DNA from: Saccharomycopsis fibuligera x Saccharomycopsis cf. fibuligera
Lineage: Eukaryota; Ascomycota; Saccharomycetes; Ascoideales; Saccharomycopsidaceae
Direction: 5' to 3'
Length of the DNA stretch: 64,000 nucleotides
Assembly (NCBI GenBank): GCA_001936135.1
Contig: CP012818.1
Coordinates: forward strand, 372,001-436,000
Shown piece after piece: positions 58,991 to 64,000 of this stretch. Position numbers and translations under genes: made by a program. Numbering within the stretch: position 1 is the first letter of the stretch; every line of letters begins with the position of its first letter. Below the pieces are notes generated by a model. That model made no database searches. It saw nothing but the letters and a program-made list of their open reading frames with translations, and was not told the DNA's origin.

Positions 58991-60073
58991 TTAATCGTAC
59001 CACATCTTGATCAACTCTTCGGAAACCGCACCTGGAGTCAATACTCCCAAATCAGTAATCAACGCAGTAATGTATTCATGCGACGTGAAATCTAATTTTG
59101 GCGAATGTTGAATTAAATCTCGCTCTTCTTCACTATTGTCTCCTTCCAAGCTTTTATTTCCATTATTGGTTATATCTTCGCTACTGTCGCTGCTACTGTC
59201 GCTGCTTATGCCGTTGCTACTAGCATTACCACTGGTATTGTTGTTGCTGTTGTTATGGTCAGTCTTAAAATTCAAAGGATTCACATCAAGCTGCAAATCG
59301 TCTGGCCCCAACGGGTACAATCTGACAAACTTGTGAGATTCAGCAGCCACATAAACTGGCTTGTTGAAATTTTTGGCCAAAAGAGCAATCTGGAAAGTAC
59401 CAATATTATTAATGATCCCACCACTTTCGGCTACACCTTCAGCACCAACAAGAACCTTGTCAACCTTGTTTATTATGTAACCAACACTACTGTCGTGGAT
59501 CAATGCTGTAGGGATCCCCTTAGCCTTTAATCTTTTGCTGAATGTGATCCCCTGGGAACTTGGCTTAGACTCAGTAAGAACAATTCTGAACCGCACATGA
59601 CGGTCAAAAGCGTACTGAAGCATATGAAATATCACTCTGGAATAGCCATGGATCAACAACACATCATCATCACGAATAAAATTGAAACCGGTTTTTGCAA
59701 TTTTGGTTCTTGCTTCTTTTGATCTTGAAAGAAATAGCTGACCATTCTCACCTAAGTGCTGTTTGCAAGATTCCCAATCACTGTACAAGTGCAAGTTACG
59801 CAAAATAAAACGTGAAAACAAATCGCAACCAGCGCTGAGGGAAATAGAGTTGGAAATGTTGTTTTTAAGAGTACTGGAAGCAACTTCCAACAAATTTATG
59901 AGTTCTGCTTGAGTGGATGGTTCTTTCTTTTGGATCAACTTCACCAACGACTCAATAGCAGCAATCGGCTTGGTGATGTCTGGGTCTTCTTTAAGGAAGG
60001 TGAGGTAGGTGCGGACAATGTCAAAGTCACCAATGACACTGTGCTTATCCAGCTGAGTGGTTTCTGAGCTCAT
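58991..60073 (-). CDS. GCN3: eIF2B alpha subunit Gcn3
   Basis: Gcn3 is the regulatory alpha subunit of eIF2B, the exchange factor for eIF2, and senses phosphorylated eIF2. The 360-residue frame starts at ATG 60073. The conserved body carries FDIVRTYLTFLKEDPDITKP, LIHGYSRVIFHMLQYAF, RFRIVLTESKPSSQG, VDKVLVGAEGVAESGGIINN and GTFQIALLAKNFNKPVYV, and it ends with LTPGAVSEELIKMWYD. An Asn/Ser-rich and then acidic insert of about 55 residues (about 271-324) interrupts the C-terminal domain between DVNPLNFKT and the end. It explains the excess over the S. cerevisiae protein (305). Divergent from MEF2 over 263 bp. Confidence 0.97.
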   Translation of the reverse strand: MSSETTQLDKHSVIGDFDIVRTYLTFLKEDPDITKPIAAIESLVKLIQKKEPSTQAELINLLEVASSTLKNNISNSISLSAGCDLFSRFILRNLHLYSDWESCKQHLGENGQLFLSRSKEARTKIAKTGFNFIRDDDVLLIHGYSRVIFHMLQYAFDRHVRFRIVLTESKPSSQGITFSKRLKAKGIPTALIHDSSVGYIINKVDKVLVGAEGVAESGGIINNIGTFQIALLAKNFNKPVYVAAESHKFVRLYPLGPDDLQLDVNPLNFKTDHNNSNNNTSGNASSNGISSDSSSDSSEDITNNGNKSLEGDNSEEERDLIQHSPKLDFTSHEYITALITDLGVLTPGAVSEELIKMWYD

Positions 60074-60336
60074 TGTGGAGTGTACGTAGTTGCTTATCCT
60101 CTAAAACTGACAGTCTTCTCTACTCTTCGCTACTCTTCTGTTTCTTTCAAGTAATTTTTGTCTTTCATTTTTCCATCTCGACCGACACAAAATTACCCGC
60201 ACACTCCTCCAGATTTTGCGCGGATTGGCAGCAAACACCCTTTAATTTATGCTGCTTTTCAACATGGCAAACATCAGAAATTTGATTCGAGTGACATCCG
60301 TCTCAGCAAGTTTATCTTAAGACGATCCATGGGACA

Positions 60337-63210
60337 ATGCTCATCAAAAAACCTTGGGCCGCAGGAGCACTTTTCCAACTGCTATCAAAGCCGCTGCGAT
60401 GTGCGTTGCACCAGAGGATAGCGTCAACAAAATATCCAATTAAAAGAAATTATGCAACAAGTATCAATAGCACCATTTCCACAGATATAAACCTCAACCT
60501 GATCCCATTGCACAAAATTAGGAACGTTGGTATTATTGCCCATATTGATGCCGGTAAGACTACCACCACTGAGCGCATGCTTTATTATTCTGGCTCCATT
60601 AAGCAAATTGGTGATGTTGATCAAGGTGATACTATCACGGACTACTTGCCAGCAGAAAGGGATCGTGGTATTACGATCCAATCCGCAGCGGTGACAATGC
60701 CATGGAATCAAAGCAAAATTAATGTTATTGATACCCCCGGTCATGCTGATTTCACTTTTGAAGTGATCAGATCACTCAGAGTGCTCGATGGTGCAGTAAC
60801 CATCTTGGACGCAGTTGCTGGGGTCGAAGCACAGACTGAAAAGGTTTGGAAACAGGCTAAGTCATTACGTTTGCCTAGTGTGGTGTATATCAACAAGATG
60901 GATCGTATGGGCAGTGGATTTAGTCGTACTTGCAGAGACATTATTACCAAGTTGCGTACTAAGATCGTATTGGTGAACATTCCCTATTTTGTCGAGAATA
61001 AAGAAACCAGGGAGCTCATATTTAGCGGAGTGATAGATGTTTTGAATAAGAAACTTCTTAAGTGGGATTTGAATGCCGAAGGAGAAGACGGATCTAAGAT
61101 AACGGTTGTTGATTTGGAACAGCATAAGGATACGTACCCGCAAAGCTACCAAGAGTTGTGCAAAGCAAGAGAATCGGCAATTGAAACCCTTTGTGAGTTT
61201 GATGATTATTTAGTGGATGCATTTTTGGAATCCGAAGAAGATTACATGAAAGTTAGTGCCAAAGATATCAATACCGCGTTAAGACAAGCAACCATTGGAG
61301 ACCAAGTGGCGCCGGTGTTATGTGGCGCAAGTTTTAAAAATATTGGGGTTCAGCCATTGTTGGATGCGGTTATTGATTATTTGCCAAATCCAAACGAAAC
61401 TAGAATTCCTGAGATTACTTCCAAGTTCAACAACACTGTCAGTAAAAAGAAGAGAAGTGCCAGGAACGATAAACAGCAGCAGAACAGCGACAATAAACAG
61501 CAACAGGGAGGTCAATATGTGGTTCCTGCAAAAGTCAATCCTGCTAGTGGATTACTCGTTAACAATAACAACCATTTGTCTCTTGGTTTGGCTTTCAAGG
61601 TTATTACAGATTATAGAAAAGCACCGATGATTTTTGTAAGAGTGTATTCTGGCAGAATACAAAATGGTGGAACAGTGTTAAATACCAGAACGGGAAAAAA
61701 ATTCAGAATTACTAACTTATTTTTGATTAATGGTAATACTACCCAGAATATTGATAAGCTTACTTGTGGTAACATCGGGGTAATTACTGCTTCACTAGTT
61801 TCTTCTGCTGACGATAGTGGTGGTGCTAATGGCAGTAGCAACGGTTCAGAATCAATGGATGCTAATGCTCACTTGGGATCAGGAGCCAATTCAATACATT
61901 TGGCCGACGTCAATGAGATCAAAACTGGTGACACTTTGCTTACTCACTTTACTAAGAAAGATGGTCTCAAGTCTTTCAAAGGTTTAGAAACTGGGATTGC
62001 GCTTAATCCAATTTCCGTACCACCATCAATTTTTATCACCAGTTTAGAGCCACGTACATTGAACGATAAGCGTATTTTGGATGAGAACTTAAAAATTTTG
62101 CTCCGTGAAGACCCAAGCTTACGAGTATTCGAAAATGAAGAAGGACAAACTTTAATTAGTGGTATGGGTGAACTTCATTTGGAAATTGTTAAAGACCGTT
62201 TAATCAATGACATGAAAACAAATTGCGAAATTAGTAAAGTCATGGTGACTTATAAAGAGACTTTACTTAACCTGACACCAATAATTGATAGAGTGATTGA
62301 AGGCGGGAAAGAAGAAGGTGATGATTTTGTAATTGAAATTGAAATTGTGCCTTTCGATGGACCAGTGAAAGAACACCCATTATATGAAGACGACGCTTGT
62401 ATTGTTTTGCCTAATGATGACAACTTGGTGCATATTCCTCTTTCAGCTGCTCCTGAATTAGTACGACAATTTATCAACAATGAAAGCAATATAAACAACA
62501 ATAACAATAATACATTTTGGCCATTACAAGTGAAATACGAGCAAGTCATCAACGCCATCGTATCCTCCTGCATTAGCACTTTGCAAAACGGTGGTGCTAT
62601 TGCCAATTTACCATTAAATTCCGTCATGATATCAGTTCGTAAATGGAATGTTCCAAAAAATGCCGTCGAAGTAAAAACTTTGCTTACGTTGACTAGAGAC
62701 GCATTACTTGAATCATTGAGAAACTTAAATCCGGAAAATGACTTCACTATTTTGGAGCCAATTATGAATATTCAGGTGTTCGCAAGTAATGAAGATTTAG
62801 GAAAAGTCTCTCATGATTTGACAAGTTCAAGAAAAGCAGAAATTATGGCCATTGAAGATGAAGCAGAGGTCTCTTTTTCAACTAGCAGTGCTGAAAATGT
62901 GGAAGGGGAAAAAGAAGAAGATACAGTGGATTATACTAAAGAAGCAGAAAAACAATACTTACCATATGATCCAACACTACCAATTAATGGTGGTATTGGT
63001 GGTAGTAGTACTAGTGCTGGTGGTAATGAACAATTGCAGAAAGAAGTTGGAGCGAAAGTAATCTATGCGTATGCTCCATTGAGAGAAATGATTGGATACT
63101 TGTCAAAATTGAGAAGTTTGACAAAAGGCAGATCGACTTTCTTGATGGAGTATCAAGGATTGCGGAAAGTTACTAAAGATAGACTTGATAAGATTAGAGA
63201 GGATATTTGA
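60337..63210 (+). CDS. MEF2: Mitochondrial elongation factor G2, ribosome recycling GTPase
   Basis: Mef2 splits mitochondrial ribosomes with the recycling factor. The 957-residue frame starts at ATG 60337 with a basic presequence of about 45 residues (to RNYATS). G motifs: AHIDAGKTTTTERM (about 68), DTPGHADF (about 131) and NKMDRMGSG (about 187). Switch I has DYLPAERDRGITIQSAA. EF-G domains II-V follow, including GMGELHLEIVKDRL and the C-terminal YAYAPLREMIGYLSKLRSLTKGR. The order matches EF-G2. Low-complexity inserts (a Lys/Gln/Asn run near 368-393, a Ser/Gly/Asn run near 490-510, an Asn run near 715 and others) make it longer than the S. cerevisiae protein (about 819). Confidence 0.93.
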   Translation: MLIKKPWAAGALFQLLSKPLRCALHQRIASTKYPIKRNYATSINSTISTDINLNLIPLHKIRNVGIIAHIDAGKTTTTERMLYYSGSIKQIGDVDQGDTITDYLPAERDRGITIQSAAVTMPWNQSKINVIDTPGHADFTFEVIRSLRVLDGAVTILDAVAGVEAQTEKVWKQAKSLRLPSVVYINKMDRMGSGFSRTCRDIITKLRTKIVLVNIPYFVENKETRELIFSGVIDVLNKKLLKWDLNAEGEDGSKITVVDLEQHKDTYPQSYQELCKARESAIETLCEFDDYLVDAFLESEEDYMKVSAKDINTALRQATIGDQVAPVLCGASFKNIGVQPLLDAVIDYLPNPNETRIPEITSKFNNTVSKKKRSARNDKQQQNSDNKQQQGGQYVVPAKVNPASGLLVNNNNHLSLGLAFKVITDYRKAPMIFVRVYSGRIQNGGTVLNTRTGKKFRITNLFLINGNTTQNIDKLTCGNIGVITASLVSSADDSGGANGSSNGSESMDANAHLGSGANSIHLADVNEIKTGDTLLTHFTKKDGLKSFKGLETGIALNPISVPPSIFITSLEPRTLNDKRILDENLKILLREDPSLRVFENEEGQTLISGMGELHLEIVKDRLINDMKTNCEISKVMVTYKETLLNLTPIIDRVIEGGKEEGDDFVIEIEIVPFDGPVKEHPLYEDDACIVLPNDDNLVHIPLSAAPELVRQFINNESNINNNNNNTFWPLQVKYEQVINAIVSSCISTLQNGGAIANLPLNSVMISVRKWNVPKNAVEVKTLLTLTRDALLESLRNLNPENDFTILEPIMNIQVFASNEDLGKVSHDLTSSRKAEIMAIEDEAEVSFSTSSAENVEGEKEEDTVDYTKEAEKQYLPYDPTLPINGGIGGSSTSAGGNEQLQKEVGAKVIYAYAPLREMIGYLSKLRSLTKGRSTFLMEYQGLRKVTKDRLDKIREDI

Positions 63211-64000
63211 AATATTCGAAAAAGACTTTTGCTTAAAAAGGAAATAAAACTTCTTACTATATTCTTTGCATTAAAACATTTTTGTTCTGCTAAAGAGCTC
63301 TCGTGTACATAAGAACCTTCAAAAAATTTTGAAATTAAATGGCCCAGTTTTACAAATAATGAATAAAACGATATCTTTATTTCAAAACTGCAGGTTTCAA
63401 AAGCAGACTTGGTCTCAAGATACTTGCATACATGTAAGAGATAGGAAACAGGTTACTATATCATATCCAAGCTTGCAAGAAGCGCATGTTTGTTTTTTTG
63501 AAGAGTTTATTTGTGATCTGTATACTAGCAGTTAAAAAAAATAGTGTTACTGGCGAAAATTGTACTTATCTGTTGCCAATGACAAAAATAAATCTTTACT
63601 GTAGAATATTTGAATAAAACAAAGACAAAGAAAAAGTTGCGTATGGACAAAGCAGTCAAGCATTGCGAATGAGCAGTCAACCTGCGCGTACATATATGTA
63701 TACAAATACCCAGACTATGGTTATATCTCTGTTACAGTTATCTACACCAAAATTTAACTGAAGAATAGAACATTGAAAGAAAAAAAATATTAGAAAGGTG
63801 CTAACGTTGGCAGATTGTTGATAGATCGTGAAGACTCATAAATACAGATGGCAAAGTATACATAGCGAGAAGAAAATGAAAGGAAAAGATACAAATTAGA
63901 AGTACAAAAATAGATACAAGATAAAAATGGATGAAATGCAAAGAGGGAGGTAAAAAAAAAAAATTGAAAAAAATTTAGAAATTTTGTATAACGAAATCAC
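63211..64000. other. MEF2 downstream region
   Basis: AT-rich 3' flank to the window edge. A 68-codon frame at 63329-63535 has no recognisable motif. No RNA gene or repeat seen. Confidence 0.5.

Overview
This window reads as nuclear DNA from an ascomycete yeast, most likely of the CUG-Ser clade (the Candida / Lodderomyces group). It is AT-rich, and its genes are close relatives of budding-yeast genes. Introns use GTATGT or GTAAGT donors with TACTAAC branch sites. One in-frame CTG in the FKBP gene falls where, by my recollection, the S. cerevisiae homologue has serine. The species name is inference only.

Region by region: 0-14 kb carries CDC45, a spliced LCL2, SEN2, IRC19, a tRNA-Val with a solo LTR and a LINE-like tail beside it, a three-exon Tctex-type dynein light chain gene, VTC1 and SEC6. 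From 14 to 26 kb the DNA is gene-poor. It holds an NCS1 nucleobase permease, an intron-containing tRNA-Gln next to a decayed LTR, and a DAL5-like transporter. From 26 to 42.3 kb it is dense: an ER DnaJ-TPR chaperone (JEM1-like), DBP10, EMW1 and FAS1. From 42.3 to 52 kb it is gene-poor again, with tRNA-Ala and tRNA-Trp, each with an LTR just upstream, another LINE-like tail, and an Asn-rich protein gene. A 3.8-kb repeat-rich intergenic region then separates that gene from a divergent GCR1_C-domain transcription factor. From 54 to 64 kb come a complex I NDUFB2-like subunit, a possible 55-residue small protein, a spliced FKBP (FPR2), POF1, GCN3 and MEF2.

The genes are mostly housekeeping functions: replication, secretion, ER folding, lipid synthesis, ribosome assembly, translation initiation and mitochondrial translation. 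They do not form one pathway. The accessory interest lies in the retroelement remnants. LTRs of one family begin 11-12 bp upstream of three tRNA genes, and two of these LTRs are near-identical and inverted 38 kb apart. All carry a similar antisense reading frame, and two are followed by the same LINE-like 3' tail. Three spliced genes were reconstructed by hand from splice signals and protein continuity. No clearly new multi-gene system was found. The best leads are the tRNA-LTR-LINE arrangement, the antisense LTR frame and the 55-codon ORF.
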